A DNA stretch of 32,142 nucleotides from the IMG/VR virus record IMGVR_UViG_3300036719_001326, positions 1-32,142 of that record; one strand, written 5' to 3'. Positions 12,641 to 22,780 of the stretch are shown here, piece by piece. Every line of letters begins with the position of its first letter. The first letter of the stretch is position 1. A program made the position numbers and the translations under genes. This DNA comes from a virus. The notes under the pieces are model-generated. The model did not search any database, was not told where the DNA came from, and saw nothing but the letters and a program-made list of their open reading frames with translations.

Positions 12641-13591
12641 ATGCCAGAAAAACCATTAACATCACTTCTGAGTCCTAATTCAAACTTGCGCTCTAAAGTT
12701 GCAAGTCTTGATTCTGCTATTGATACGCTAAGAGCAAACGGGATGGAGAGTCAGGCTAATATGCTTTACTCCAATCTTCAACAGGCAATAGCAAACAAGG
12801 ACATTGATAATCTAAAGGCGTATTCAGGTCAGTTGATGGCATTGAATACCAAGAATCTTACCGTTCCTGCGGAAGCAAGAACACCCAAAGATGAAGTAGC
12901 CAGATCAATCGAGCAACTTGTTAGCGTTGCTGACAGCCGAAACATAGCAATTCCTCCAGCTATTTTGAATGACGCAGCAAATGCTTTTGTCTCTAAGGAT
13001 CAAGGTGCTGTTCGTGCTTTAGCAAATAGCATTGGTAAGTTAGTAGATGCAGGAATCAAGGTTCAGACAAATGAGCAAAAAGAACAACGGCAACTTGCTG
13101 ACGGAAACATTGTTCTTATCGGTTCTCAATCTGGGACTAGATACAACAATATGGGAACTCCAATTCCATTTGGGAATCAGAACGCCGAACAATTCTCCGC
13201 ATTTGCAGAAAGAGCTTACTCACCAACAAGGGAGGTAGTCGCTAGTGTCCCTGGACTTGGTGACGTAATGACTACGCAAGTTGAGGGAGTGCCAGTCGTT
13301 CCAGCTACTAGTGCAGGGCAAATTGAAATTGGCGCAAACCCAGAAGCATACGCTGCTATGCAGAAATTGCCAGAGCCTGCACTTGACCCAATAGAAAGAA
13401 ACACAAGAGCTAACGAGCGCGCTAGACTTCTGTATGAATCAGGAGATAGGATAGGTGCGCTTAATACCTTGAGAGCATTAAAAGCAGAAGATATTTACGG
13501 AGATATTACCGACGAGACTTTGGATTCTTATTTTGGCAAAAGCTCTGCAACTGTTCCAAGTAAAATACCACTTGGTGAAATTATCAAATAA
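12641..13591 (+). CDS. Putative internal virion protein (316 aa)
   Basis: A mostly helical protein starting MPEKPLTSLLSPNSNLRSKV, with repeated helices in residues 15-150, a Pro/Val-rich middle and a charged C-terminus. No family is recognised. Together with its neighbours it forms the internal-core gene string upstream of the terminase. The leader is AATTCAATAAATTCAA-like and A/T-rich, without a Shine-Dalgarno box. Confidence 0.55.
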   Translation: MPEKPLTSLLSPNSNLRSKVASLDSAIDTLRANGMESQANMLYSNLQQAIANKDIDNLKAYSGQLMALNTKNLTVPAEARTPKDEVARSIEQLVSVADSRNIAIPPAILNDAANAFVSKDQGAVRALANSIGKLVDAGIKVQTNEQKEQRQLADGNIVLIGSQSGTRYNNMGTPIPFGNQNAEQFSAFAERAYSPTREVVASVPGLGDVMTTQVEGVPVVPATSAGQIEIGANPEAYAAMQKLPEPALDPIERNTRANERARLLYESGDRIGALNTLRALKAEDIYGDITDETLDSYFGKSSATVPSKIPLGEIIK

Positions 13592-13593
13592 AG

Positions 13594-16500
13594 ATGCCTG
13601 ACTTAACAAGAGATAGCCTTTCACGGGCGCGTGAGGAGGGCTACTCCGATCAAGAAATAGCATTGCATATTTCCGAAGGTCGTGACGACATTAAGAATGC
13701 AATGGAAGAAGGCTATTCCCTTGATGAGATTGCAGATTATCTTTCTGGGAAACAAGCTCCGAGGCAAGAAGAGAAGCAGGAAGAAAAGAAAGAAGAACCG
13801 AAAGACCCAAGCATAGGGCGTATTGCTGCTGGACTTGGTGCTGAGATTGTGTTGGCAGAGGGCATGAAGGCGGGGGGGGCTGCTGGGGGAGCCGCAATAG
13901 GTGCGTTAGGAGGTCCAACTGCTCCAATTACTGTTCCTGCTGGTGCTCTTATTGGGTATGTAGGAGGGGCATTAACTGGCGGAGTCTCAGGTTCTATTGC
14001 GGCACAAAAAATAGAAGGGGCAAGTGATATTGATTATGGAAGAGTGGCTATTGACACTCTTTTGAATTTAATTCCTGGAAGCAAGATTGGCAAAGCTGGA
14101 GGTAAACTAGCAAAAGTTACCGGCACGATTGCCAAAAGACCGATTGCTTCTGGTGTTGCTATTGGCGGATTGGCAACTCCCGCTTACATGGCGGTTGAAG
14201 AAGCTGGCGGCAAAGAAGATTACTCGCTTAAAGACTATTTAATCGGAGCGGGAACAAGCGCAGCGTTGGGCGGTGGACTTGGCGTAGCCGAAAAAGGATT
14301 GACCGCAGGCATACGGAAAATAAGGAATAAGACTCCTGATGAGATCAATAAACTTATTGAAGCTGGCGACCCAACGACTATTGACTTAGTTGACACGCTT
14401 ACTGCTGGACTTACTCCAGATGATTTGAAAATGGCTCCTGCTAATTTCAAAGGCAGCGTTAGTGAATACATAAGCAATGCAACAAAGGCAACTGCATCAA
14501 AAGTAGTTCCTACTAGAGTTATTGGATATGATGCAACGACTGCCGCAAAGAAAGCAAAGGCTTCCGTGGAAGCTGTTGAAGGAACAGCAACAAACATAGG
14601 TGGTCGAATCGACTCATACCTTGATGCAAACCCACAATATCGGGCTGATGCAATAGCGTTTCTTGATGGTGAAGATCGTCCTGACTTACCGCCTGAACTG
14701 CTGGATCAACTTGTATTTGGCAGAAGCAAGATACGGGCAGAGCAACAAAGGATGATTGACCTGCACAACAGCGGGGAGAAGTTACTGCCAAACAACAGGG
14801 CGGAAGTAATAGAGGACAGTCTTAATCGCGGTGACTATTTGACTAGGGGCTATGAGTTTTTCCAGAATCCAAACTACACGCCATCCCCCGAAAAGTATGA
14901 TGCGCTAAAACGTCGGCTAACAACTGGGCTTACCGACGAAATGAAGGACGCTCGGATGAAGGAGTTTATTGGCAACTACAAGATGCCACGCGAAGAAGCG
15001 GAAAGGATAAGGCGTTTTCACGGGATTGCACCTGGAGGTGAGGGTAAGTCAAACGCCGCATATCAAAGGGATATTAAGGCAAGTTCCACTCCTAGTAAGG
15101 ATAGAATTGCAGCATTCCAAAAGAAACTTGATGAGGAGAAAATGACTGAGGAAGAAGCCAATAAATACTTGGCAGAGCTTCAGTTAAAGATGAAGGGCAA
15201 TCCTACGGAGTTTTCTGCATTTATGCAGGGGAAAGGAACTCCAAATGTATTAAAGCAAAGAAAGGTTGTTTCACAAGAGCTAGAAGATTACCTTGGGCTG
15301 ATTACACAACCTGGACAAAGAGTAAAGTCAACCATATCCGTTCTCAATAGGATCAACGAATACAACGAATCTGATGCTAGGATTGCAAAGTCTTTGCTTG
15401 ATTCTGGCATGGCAGTAAAAGCGTCTGATCCTAATTTCCAACAGGGACTTCAACCCTTGAAACTCAAACGTGGCGATGCAATGTTTGATGGGGAACCATT
15501 GTTTGTTGATCCTTACACTCAGAACGCAATCAACAAGGTTTACGCAGGAGGAGTAGAAGAACAATCTAACTTGCTTGCGGCTCGCTTAATGGGGGATATT
15601 TATGAGACTGCCGTATCTGGTTTGAAGTCGGCTAAAGTGCTTGGGAATCTTTCATCTTATTTGATCCAAGCCCCAAGCAACCTTGCAGCAACACTCGGTG
15701 CGGGAATGAATCCTGCCCTTGGTCTTGGCAATGCTGTGAAAATGGCACTTGGAACACTTGGAGGGACAAGGCTAGGCGGCTTGCCAGTAATCAAAAGGTT
15801 CGCTAATGAAGCACCTCCAATAACTTTGCAGAAGTTTGAGGACTACAAGAAGCGCGGAATGATAACTGGCAACATTGCCTATGAGGATCTCAAGGCTGGG
15901 CTTCAAGGGAAACGCATTGGAAAGGTTCTTGAGAAAGTGACTAATGTTCCTGGTCGTGTTTACAGTTTACCCGATAACATATTTAGAGTTGTAAACTACG
16001 AGAACAATATGCACGTCTTGAAAAAGATGATGCCAACTGCTACTGATGAGCAGATCAAAGAAATGGGAGCAAGACTCACAACAAAGACTTACCCCAACTA
16101 CGATTCAATAAGCCCTGAACTGAAGGCACTTTCAAGGGCTGGCGTAATGCCTCAGTTTGTTACCTACTCTCTTGAGTTTGCAAGGACTCAGTTTGAGCAA
16201 GCCAAGGCAATAAGAGACATGATGAATGGAACTTTTGTGGCAAAGCTCGGAGATGAGTTTAAGGATATTCCAGTCAATCAAGCGGCAATGAAGAAGGAAG
16301 CTGCCAAAAGAGCAGTTGCGATGACCACTGCTTATGCCGCAGCAACATACGGGCTGAACCAATTTAACCGCGAGACATTCACGGAAGAAGAAGAAAGGGC
16401 TTATCGGGATACTGTTGCGGCAGAATTTGAACGGGATAAACCGCTTTTGCTTTACCGCAAGAAAGATGGCTCTATTGGATCAATAAATACTTCCGTTTAT

Positions 16501-17487
16501 TTACCACAAACCATATTGGCAAATCCCGTCATGTCGATATTAAGGGGAGAAAACGCAGAGGAAGGGACTGGCAATCTCCTAAAGGTTCTTAGCACTGAGC
16601 TTGTTGGAGAAGGTTCGTTTGCGCTTCAAGCTGGCACATCAATGATTTCTGGCAGGGACTTTGAAACAGGCAAACTAATATCAGAAAGTCCAGATTACAT
16701 TGAAAACAGATTGGAACGCGCTGGTAATTTCGCTAAAGAATTTATTCCATCCACGATTACGGCATTGCAAAGACCTGATAAAACCACCCAAGAAAAAGTC
16801 ACAAGGCAACTTGGAATACGCGAGGAAGTCAGAAAAATACCAGATGGATTTAAGTTTAAGGCGGATGGTATTTACGAGGCTATTGCAGGTATTAAGTCAA
16901 CTATGTCTGGAAACCAATACGCATTGCAAGCAGGCAGGGTTACGCCAGAAGAATATCAAAGCCTAATTGCAAAATCACAAAGCAACTACGCTGGCAATAT
17001 GCAGAAGATGTTAGACCATGTGAAAAATCTCCGAACACTTGGTGAGACTGATGAAACAATTATTCCGATGCTTAGGGACGTTGGTTTCTCAAGTTTAGAT
17101 GCGCTCAATCTAATAGAAGGAAAACTTATTCCATTCGACCCGACAAGGCAAAAGACAACATCCGAAATGCTGGATGAGATAACTGGAAAGAATGATGCGG
17201 AAACCCGTCAAAACATTCGGGACTTCATAAAGAAAGACCCGATTGTTGGTGAGAGGATTCTGGGAGCATACAAAGACAGGATGCGAAACCAAGGAATTGT
17301 TCTTTCTCCAAAGGAAGCATTGCTTGCTGGGTTGCCAACCGATGAGAAGGTTGCAAGGCTTTTCCCAGAAATCCAATCAAGCCGCGATCCACAAGCCGCA
17401 ATCAGAAGGCTTGTTAAGAAAAAGATATTGACCGAGACTGATGTATTGAACATAAGCATCAGGCAGAAGGCGCAACGAAATGAGTGA
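13594..17487 (+). CDS. Giant internal virion/DNA-ejection protein (1297 aa)
   Basis: This is the largest gene in the window. The N-terminus has two copies of a short helical motif (EEGYSDQEIALHISEG and EEGYSLDEIADYLSG), followed by a charged linker. Residues about 70-150 are Gly/Ala-rich and hydrophobic (GMKAGGAAGGAAIGALGG), like membrane-inserting parts of ejection proteins. The rest is a long helical region, with segments such as QAPSNLAATLGAG and SRAGVMPQFVTYSLEFARTQF reminiscent of large podovirus core proteins (T7 gp16 type). No lytic transglycosylase motif was found. Its last 8 bases overlap the small terminase gene. Confidence 0.65.
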   Translation: MPDLTRDSLSRAREEGYSDQEIALHISEGRDDIKNAMEEGYSLDEIADYLSGKQAPRQEEKQEEKKEEPKDPSIGRIAAGLGAEIVLAEGMKAGGAAGGAAIGALGGPTAPITVPAGALIGYVGGALTGGVSGSIAAQKIEGASDIDYGRVAIDTLLNLIPGSKIGKAGGKLAKVTGTIAKRPIASGVAIGGLATPAYMAVEEAGGKEDYSLKDYLIGAGTSAALGGGLGVAEKGLTAGIRKIRNKTPDEINKLIEAGDPTTIDLVDTLTAGLTPDDLKMAPANFKGSVSEYISNATKATASKVVPTRVIGYDATTAAKKAKASVEAVEGTATNIGGRIDSYLDANPQYRADAIAFLDGEDRPDLPPELLDQLVFGRSKIRAEQQRMIDLHNSGEKLLPNNRAEVIEDSLNRGDYLTRGYEFFQNPNYTPSPEKYDALKRRLTTGLTDEMKDARMKEFIGNYKMPREEAERIRRFHGIAPGGEGKSNAAYQRDIKASSTPSKDRIAAFQKKLDEEKMTEEEANKYLAELQLKMKGNPTEFSAFMQGKGTPNVLKQRKVVSQELEDYLGLITQPGQRVKSTISVLNRINEYNESDARIAKSLLDSGMAVKASDPNFQQGLQPLKLKRGDAMFDGEPLFVDPYTQNAINKVYAGGVEEQSNLLAARLMGDIYETAVSGLKSAKVLGNLSSYLIQAPSNLAATLGAGMNPALGLGNAVKMALGTLGGTRLGGLPVIKRFANEAPPITLQKFEDYKKRGMITGNIAYEDLKAGLQGKRIGKVLEKVTNVPGRVYSLPDNIFRVVNYENNMHVLKKMMPTATDEQIKEMGARLTTKTYPNYDSISPELKALSRAGVMPQFVTYSLEFARTQFEQAKAIRDMMNGTFVAKLGDEFKDIPVNQAAMKKEAAKRAVAMTTAYAAATYGLNQFNRETFTEEEERAYRDTVAAEFERDKPLLLYRKKDGSIGSINTSVYLPQTILANPVMSILRGENAEEGTGNLLKVLSTELVGEGSFALQAGTSMISGRDFETGKLISESPDYIENRLERAGNFAKEFIPSTITALQRPDKTTQEKVTRQLGIREEVRKIPDGFKFKADGIYEAIAGIKSTMSGNQYALQAGRVTPEEYQSLIAKSQSNYAGNMQKMLDHVKNLRTLGETDETIIPMLRDVGFSSLDALNLIEGKLIPFDPTRQKTTSEMLDEITGKNDAETRQNIRDFIKKDPIVGERILGAYKDRMRNQGIVLSPKEALLAGLPTDEKVARLFPEIQSSRDPQAAIRRLVKKKILTETDVLNISIRQKAQRNE

Positions 17488-18061
17488 CGAAAAACTAGAG
17501 AAGTTCAAAGAGAACTACTACGACGACCGCCCTGACAAGAGCGAGTGGTTCCTTGAGGTGCGCGAACGTGCCAAGTCTCTTTCCCGCAATAACGTCGAGC
17601 ATTACGCTCCCCACAAGGCAGCGTTGGCGTTGTTCCTTTTATCTCAGGGCGCAAGGATAAGCGAGATTTCCAAGAAAACGGGAATGGGGCGGGACGTAAT
17701 CCGTGGGCTGGAGTGGCGGCACAACGATACCCTAGAGACGAAGCGTAAGGAGTTCTCCATGCGTTACGCCATCGCCGCGCAGGAATACACCGATTTGTTG
17801 TTTGAACGCGCTACACAGCTATTTGACGACCCCGACAGCCTTGCCAAGATTTCCCCTGAGAAGCTGGCAATCACGGTTGGCATTTTGACAGATAAAGCGG
17901 CACAACTTACCGGCATGGCGACTACCGTTGTGGAGCATCGCAAGGGGGCGAGCATTGATGACGCTGCAAAAATGATTTCAGAAGCGCGAACTAGGATTGC
18001 AAATAAAATCAGAGAAAGCGCGATTGATGCTGAAATCATTGACGAACCCAATGATCTTTGA
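17480..18061 (+). CDS. terS: Terminase small subunit, putative
   Basis: The 193-residue protein has a helix-turn-helix at about 57-78 (GARISEISKKTGMGRDVIRGLE), followed by a helical oligomerisation region ending in a charged tail. It lies upstream of the large terminase with only an inserted HNH gene between. Small subunits bind the packaging site and load the large subunit. Identification is by context, size and the DNA-binding motif. The ATG at 17480 overlaps the end of the preceding gene. Confidence 0.72.
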   Translation: MSDEKLEKFKENYYDDRPDKSEWFLEVRERAKSLSRNNVEHYAPHKAALALFLLSQGARISEISKKTGMGRDVIRGLEWRHNDTLETKRKEFSMRYAIAAQEYTDLLFERATQLFDDPDSLAKISPEKLAITVGILTDKAAQLTGMATTVVEHRKGASIDDAAKMISEARTRIANKIRESAIDAEIIDEPNDL

Positions 18062-18069
18062 TAAAAAAC

Positions 18070-18104
18070 AAGCGTCAACCGGATGTGCGATCCAGAAGAC
18101 GCTT
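18070..18104. terminator. Hairpin between terS and the HNH gene
   Basis: AAGCGTC (18070) pairs with GACGCTT (18098), and an inner GGAT/ATCC pair closes a GTGCG loop. The T-run lies on the leftward side (GTTTTTTAT on the minus strand), so it looks better as a leftward terminator or a mark of insertion than as a rightward stop. Confidence 0.35.
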
Positions 18105-18125
18105 TAACACAAAACATAAACTACT

Positions 18126-18644
18126 ATGAAAAGTGCTGAGAAAAATAAGTCAGAAGAATTGATTGATGTCAAGAACATATCCGATTATTTGGATTACAAT
18201 TCAGAAACGGGCATTTTTGTCTGGAAGGTAAAAACAAAAACTAGCAATGCTGGTGATGTTGCAGGAAACGCAAATTGGCGTGGATATGTTTCAATATGGA
18301 TTTCTGGCAAGCAGTATTACGCGCACCGATTAGCTTGGGCGTTTTGCAATGGCTCATGGCCTATTGGAGATATTGACCACATAAACGAAGACAAGTCAGA
18401 CAATAGAATTGTAAATCTAAGAGTCGCAAGCCGTTCAGAAAATATGTTCAACCGTGGTTGCAATAAAAACAACACCTCTGGAATGAAGGGAGTGGTTTTC
18501 TGCAAGACAACAAATAGATGGAGGGCGCAGATGATGGTAAACAGAAAGAGCGTTAACATCGGAAGATTCAAAACAAGAGAAGCAGCGGCAAACGCTTACA
18601 TGCTTAAAGCGCAAGAAATCAGGGGAGAGTTTGCAAAATGCTAA
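18126..18644 (+). CDS. HNH-AP2 homing endonuclease between terS and terL
   Basis: The 172-residue protein has an HNH core (AHRLAWAF with His67, GDIDHINEDKSDNRIVNLR with Asp84, His85 and Asn97). It is followed by an AP2-type DNA-binding domain at about 118-160 (GMKGVVFCKTTNRWRAQ, INIGRFKT-like, EAAANAY). HNH-AP2 proteins are mobile nucleases that often settle in terminase regions. The leader TAACACAAAACATAAACTACT has no Shine-Dalgarno box. The last 7 bases overlap the terL start. Confidence 0.9.
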   Translation: MKSAEKNKSEELIDVKNISDYLDYNSETGIFVWKVKTKTSNAGDVAGNANWRGYVSIWISGKQYYAHRLAWAFCNGSWPIGDIDHINEDKSDNRIVNLRVASRSENMFNRGCNKNNTSGMKGVVFCKTTNRWRAQMMVNRKSVNIGRFKTREAAANAYMLKAQEIRGEFAKC

Positions 18645-20239
18645 AGTGGACGGATCATCCAGTTCTTCCCGTTCCTACGGATGAAGAAATCACTCAGATG
18701 AGTGCTGAGGAATTGATGGAGTTTCATCAAATTCGTGAGGAGGCTATTCGTAATGCGGCAAGAGACCCGTTTAGATATGGATGGAAGTTTGAAAACTGGA
18801 GGAAGGTTGAAGAATACTTATCAACCAGAAACGAAGTCTTAATCAGCGGAGGAAATCGGTCGTCGAAAACGCAGGTCGGTGCTTACTTTGTGGTTAAAGC
18901 GGCTATTGAAAACCCCAATTCTGACATTTTTTGTTTCGCTCAAAACGCCGAGGTTTCTATTCGTCAACAACAAGCTGCCGTGTATGACTGGATGCCAGCC
19001 GAATTTAAGAGCAAGCAGACAAGCCAGAACACCTATCTGTCTTACTCAAGGAAAAATGGCTGGACTGACAACTCATTGATTCTTCCAAATGGCTCCCGTA
19101 TTTCTTTTAAGACCTACGCAGCGTTTGCAAACAATCAAACGATTCTTGAGGGCGCAGAGCTTGGATCAAAAGAAGCAACTTGGCTAAACATTGGCGCATG
19201 GTGTGATGAGATGCTTGGTGGTCCAGAGATAATCGACACGTTAAGATTCCGATTAGCGACCAGAAACAGTAAGATGATGCTTACGTTCACTCCTATTTTT
19301 GGATACACTGAATTGATAAAGCAGTATCTTGACGGAGCTAAGATTATTGAGAGTCGAGAGGCTGAACTTCTGGATAATGAGATCGTGCCGACAATTCTTG
19401 AGTGTAAAAACATCAAGGGAACTGTCCATTATTTCCACTCTCAAGATAACCCTTTTGGTGGTTACGACCGAATAAAGCAAACATTGATCGGTAAACCGAG
19501 AGAGGAAATCTTAATTAGGGCTTACGGCATACCAACTAAAGCAGCCGCCACCAAGTTTCCCAAGTTCAACAAGGTGGTTAACGTGGTGGAGCCGGACAAG
19601 ATACCGAAGACCAACATCACAAGGTATCATATCATCGACCCCGCTGGATCAAAGAACTGGTTCATGTGCTGGATTGCCGTGGACGAAACGGGAACATTTT
19701 GGGTTTACCGCGAATGGCCTGGAGTTGACGTAGGCGACTGGGCGGAATGGCGGAACGGCAAGTGGATGCCTGGAGAGGGCGCAAAAGGGCAAGGCTACGG
19801 TATCCGTGACTACATTGAGCTTATTGAGAACGTAGAGGAAGATGAAGAGATTTTTGAACGAATAATCGACCCTAGACTAGGAGCCGCGAAGTATCAGGTT
19901 CAAGACGGTTCGTCCTCCATTATTGAGGATTTGAACGAATCTGGGATGGTTTGCATCCCTGCTCCTGGATTGGATATTGACGACGGACTGCAAGCATTGA
20001 TCGGAAAAATGGCATGGGATACTTCTAAGCCGTTGGATTCTGTCAACCGCCCGCATTTCTACATTAGTTCCGACTGCGAGAACATCATCCAAGGGTTGTC
20101 AGAATACACCGGAGACGGCGGATTAAAAGAGGCATGGAAGGACGTTATTGACGTTTTGCGTTACGCAGCAATTTCTGGAATAGATCACGTTGACAATTCC
20201 GTCAGTTTGGTTACAACTCAGGGAGGTGGAGGCTATTAA
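18638..20239 (+). CDS. terL: Terminase large subunit
   Basis: The 533-residue packaging motor shows a Walker A variant GGNRSSKT (residues 71-78) and Walker B WLNIGAWCDEML with Asp190-Glu191. The ATPase coupling motif LTFTPIFGYTEL follows at 215-226. The C-terminal nuclease has YHIIDPAGSKN with Asp334, IIDPRLG and the final KDVIDVLRYA, matching an RNase-H-like fold. It cuts concatemers and drives DNA through the portal. The ATG at 18638 overlaps the HNH gene; a later Met at 18698 is possible, but the N-terminal region before the ATPase is of normal length. Confidence 0.93.
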   Translation: MLKWTDHPVLPVPTDEEITQMSAEELMEFHQIREEAIRNAARDPFRYGWKFENWRKVEEYLSTRNEVLISGGNRSSKTQVGAYFVVKAAIENPNSDIFCFAQNAEVSIRQQQAAVYDWMPAEFKSKQTSQNTYLSYSRKNGWTDNSLILPNGSRISFKTYAAFANNQTILEGAELGSKEATWLNIGAWCDEMLGGPEIIDTLRFRLATRNSKMMLTFTPIFGYTELIKQYLDGAKIIESREAELLDNEIVPTILECKNIKGTVHYFHSQDNPFGGYDRIKQTLIGKPREEILIRAYGIPTKAAATKFPKFNKVVNVVEPDKIPKTNITRYHIIDPAGSKNWFMCWIAVDETGTFWVYREWPGVDVGDWAEWRNGKWMPGEGAKGQGYGIRDYIELIENVEEDEEIFERIIDPRLGAAKYQVQDGSSSIIEDLNESGMVCIPAPGLDIDDGLQALIGKMAWDTSKPLDSVNRPHFYISSDCENIIQGLSEYTGDGGLKEAWKDVIDVLRYAAISGIDHVDNSVSLVTTQGGGGY

Positions 20240-20240
20240 C

Positions 20241-20498
20241 ATGAGCGCGAAGAAAGAACCGAAGAAAAGAGGACGACCCGCAAAGGTTGTGGAGCCTGTT
20301 GTAGAATTGCCGGAAACGCCCTTAAAAGCGGTGATTTTAGGAGCTTGCAACAACCCGACATGGATGCGCGGCAGGATCGACGGTTTTGGAGTAAACGTCA
20401 AAGTTCCCGCTCAAATGTCAAAACGCTTGATTGGGAAGGAAGTTAGTGTTATCCTTGTCGATTCCGACCTTGGGGACTACTACCAATACATACCATGA
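20241..20498 (+). CDS. AT-hook-like small basic protein (85 aa)
   Basis: The N-terminus MSAKKEPKKRGRPAKVV contains KRGRPAK, an AT-hook core that binds the minor groove of AT-rich DNA. The C-terminal half is a small beta domain (GFGVNVKVPAQMSKRLIGKEVSV). A Shine-Dalgarno-like GGAGGTGGAGG precedes the ATG at 20241, unusual for this window. It lies between terL and portal and overlaps the portal start as ATGA. It may help packaging or capsid DNA binding, by context only. Confidence 0.65.
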   Translation: MSAKKEPKKRGRPAKVVEPVVELPETPLKAVILGACNNPTWMRGRIDGFGVNVKVPAQMSKRLIGKEVSVILVDSDLGDYYQYIP

Positions 20499-22561
20499 AT
20501 CCATTGCAAGAAATAGAAGATGAGTCCCTTGTTTACGTGGACAAGGAGCCAGATATTATGGCGTTGGCTAATGCTTACGACACCTGTTTGATTGATCTGG
20601 ATTACTACTTTGAGTCCTGTTTGCGGTCTTACAATGATCGACGGAATATCTGGGATGGGAAGTCAGACGACCTACGCAAAAACGGGGCGAACGCTTTCCC
20701 GTGGCAAGGTGCTTCTGACCAAGAGGTGAACGTGGTTGGCGAGCGCATTGATATGTATGTTGCGCTGTTTGACCAGGCTCTCCAGCGTTCCCACATTAAA
20801 GCGTTTCCAACTTCGATGGCGGCAATGCCCAAGGCGGCGGTTGTTTCTGGCTTCCTGAAATGGATGCGTTCCACCTACATTCCCGACTTCAAACGTCAGA
20901 TGGAGCTTGGTGGGAACTACCTGATGGAGAAGGGGATTATGGTTTCCTACGTTGGTTGGAATCGTGAGAAGCGTTCTTACCTCCAGAGCATCAGCCTAGA
21001 GCAGATTCAAGAAGCATCCCCTGACCTTGTTGAGTTGATACTTAGTGGACAAGATGATGAGGTGCTGCTTGATTTGATTCAGCAATCCTTCCCTGACCTT
21101 TCCACTAAAAGAGCGAAGAAAGCAATCAAAGACCTTCGCAAGATGGGCGCGGCGGAAATCCCACTTCCTCGTCAAACGGTTGACTGTCCGGTTGTCTATG
21201 CTTGCGCTCCCGATGGTGAAGTGATGTTCCCGTCTTACATTTCCGATCCGCAACGCGCTCCGTATATGTTCTGGCGCACCTTCCTCACAGCTCAAGAGCT
21301 TGAGAAAAAGGTAACGAACGAGGGCTGGGATCGTGAATGGGTGGACAATGCCATTGAAACCCTTCGCGGGAAAGACTCTATGTATCTCGATGGCGAGAAG
21401 GTTAAGACCCAAACACGCCTTCCAATCACAGACGACAATGACCTTGTGATGGTTGTCTATGCGTATCAGCGTTTGATTGACGAAGAGGACGGTTCCGAGG
21501 GTATTTACTGCACCGTGTTCCATCCCCAGACAGAAGGCTTTGCCAAGCATGAGCTACTTAACGGATACGACGATTACCCTTTCGTAGTCACCCGCCTAGC
21601 CAACGACCAGAAACGAATGTATGAGGTTCAAACTTTTTCAGATATTCTCCGTGGTCCTCAGATGCAAATTAAGACCGAACGTGACAGCCGCATTGATCGT
21701 GCGTCTCTCGCAACTCTACCTCCTCTTATGCATCCTGCTGGACGTCCTCCTTCTGATTGGGGTCCAGGTCGCAGAGTCCCGTATCGGCGTTTGGGTGAAA
21801 TTGCTTTCGGTCCGATTCCTCCGCAAGATAATGGCTCTGTTGAAAGTGAGCTTTCGATGCGTAGTCAAGCTGATCGTGCTATTGGTCTTGATCTTGAAAA
21901 TCCCCTTTCGGCGGCGCGGCAGCAATACTACATAGGCAAGTTCCTAGACCATGTTAAGGACGTTCTTACGATGGCTTGGAAGCTGTATCAGCGAATGGGA
22001 CCAGATGAGGTTTTCTTCCAAGTAACGGGGAATCCTAACCCACAAGTGATGACTAAGGGTAGTCCCGATGAGGATTTCTCCATTATGGTTTCGTTTGATT
22101 CCTTGTCTAGTGACCCAGATACAGCCGAGACTCAGTTGAAGAATATGGTTCAGTTGGTTCAGTTGGATCGTAATGGGATCATGGACGTGAACAAGCTGCT
22201 TGAGTTTGCGGCTTCCTCCATCAATCCTATCTTTGCCGACTATGTATTGCAGCCAGTTGAAGAGTCACAACAGAAAGTGGCGAAGAATGTTACTGATGAC
22301 CTTGCCAAGATATTCGCTGGTATCGAAGTCCCCGCCCAACCTAACGGCGCACAGATTGCAATGCAGATGGTTCAGGCGTATGTCCAGCAACCCGATGTTG
22401 CGGCTAGGGCGCAGTCTGACGAGGCTTTCGCAGGTCGCTTGCAGAAATACATGGGTCAGTATCAAATGATGATGATGCAAGCCCAGAACGCTGAGATTGG
22501 TCGTCTTGGCACGGCTCCAGCACAGATGGGCGGCGTAACAACTCAAGGAATGGAACAATAA
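20495..22561 (+). CDS. Portal protein
   Basis: The 688-residue protein is of usual podovirus portal size and sits directly after terL. Features include the N-terminal RRNIWDGKSDDLRKNG and AFPWQGASD, the clip-region segment TFSDILRGPQMQIKTERDSRIDRAS, and the C-terminal Gln/Met-rich barrel helix (GQYQMMMMQAQNAEIGRLG). Portals form the dodecameric ring at the capsid vertex through which DNA passes. It is coupled to the AT-hook gene by ATGA. Assignment is by size, order and recalled motifs. Confidence 0.85.
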   Translation: MNPLQEIEDESLVYVDKEPDIMALANAYDTCLIDLDYYFESCLRSYNDRRNIWDGKSDDLRKNGANAFPWQGASDQEVNVVGERIDMYVALFDQALQRSHIKAFPTSMAAMPKAAVVSGFLKWMRSTYIPDFKRQMELGGNYLMEKGIMVSYVGWNREKRSYLQSISLEQIQEASPDLVELILSGQDDEVLLDLIQQSFPDLSTKRAKKAIKDLRKMGAAEIPLPRQTVDCPVVYACAPDGEVMFPSYISDPQRAPYMFWRTFLTAQELEKKVTNEGWDREWVDNAIETLRGKDSMYLDGEKVKTQTRLPITDDNDLVMVVYAYQRLIDEEDGSEGIYCTVFHPQTEGFAKHELLNGYDDYPFVVTRLANDQKRMYEVQTFSDILRGPQMQIKTERDSRIDRASLATLPPLMHPAGRPPSDWGPGRRVPYRRLGEIAFGPIPPQDNGSVESELSMRSQADRAIGLDLENPLSAARQQYYIGKFLDHVKDVLTMAWKLYQRMGPDEVFFQVTGNPNPQVMTKGSPDEDFSIMVSFDSLSSDPDTAETQLKNMVQLVQLDRNGIMDVNKLLEFAASSINPIFADYVLQPVEESQQKVAKNVTDDLAKIFAGIEVPAQPNGAQIAMQMVQAYVQQPDVAARAQSDEAFAGRLQKYMGQYQMMMMQAQNAEIGRLGTAPAQMGGVTTQGMEQ

Positions 22562-22574
22562 CGGAACGCAAAAG

Positions 22575-22778
22575 ATGTCATTATCATGGTTCACAAATGG
22601 TGTAAATCTCAATCCTCAAACGTGGAAAGCTTGGGATTTAGCGCAACGAAACGAAGATGGCAGTCCAGTATGGGATGTTGATTGGAAAAAAGTGGCTTGG
22701 GCAATGTATAAAGAATCTTGCAATATTGAATCACAGTTAAATGACTTAAAGTCTGAATATCAACAACCTAAACAATAG
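22575..22778 (+). CDS. Small hypothetical protein after portal (67 aa)
   Basis: A Trp/Asn-rich 67-residue protein (MSLSWFTNGVNLNPQTWKAW, then DVDWKKVAWAMYKES) ending in Gln/Lys. No family is recognised. The leader is ACGGAACGCAAAAG. Length, spacing and natural composition favour a real gene. Confidence 0.55.
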   Translation: MSLSWFTNGVNLNPQTWKAWDLAQRNEDGSPVWDVDWKKVAWAMYKESCNIESQLNDLKSEYQQPKQ

Positions 22779-22780
22779 CC

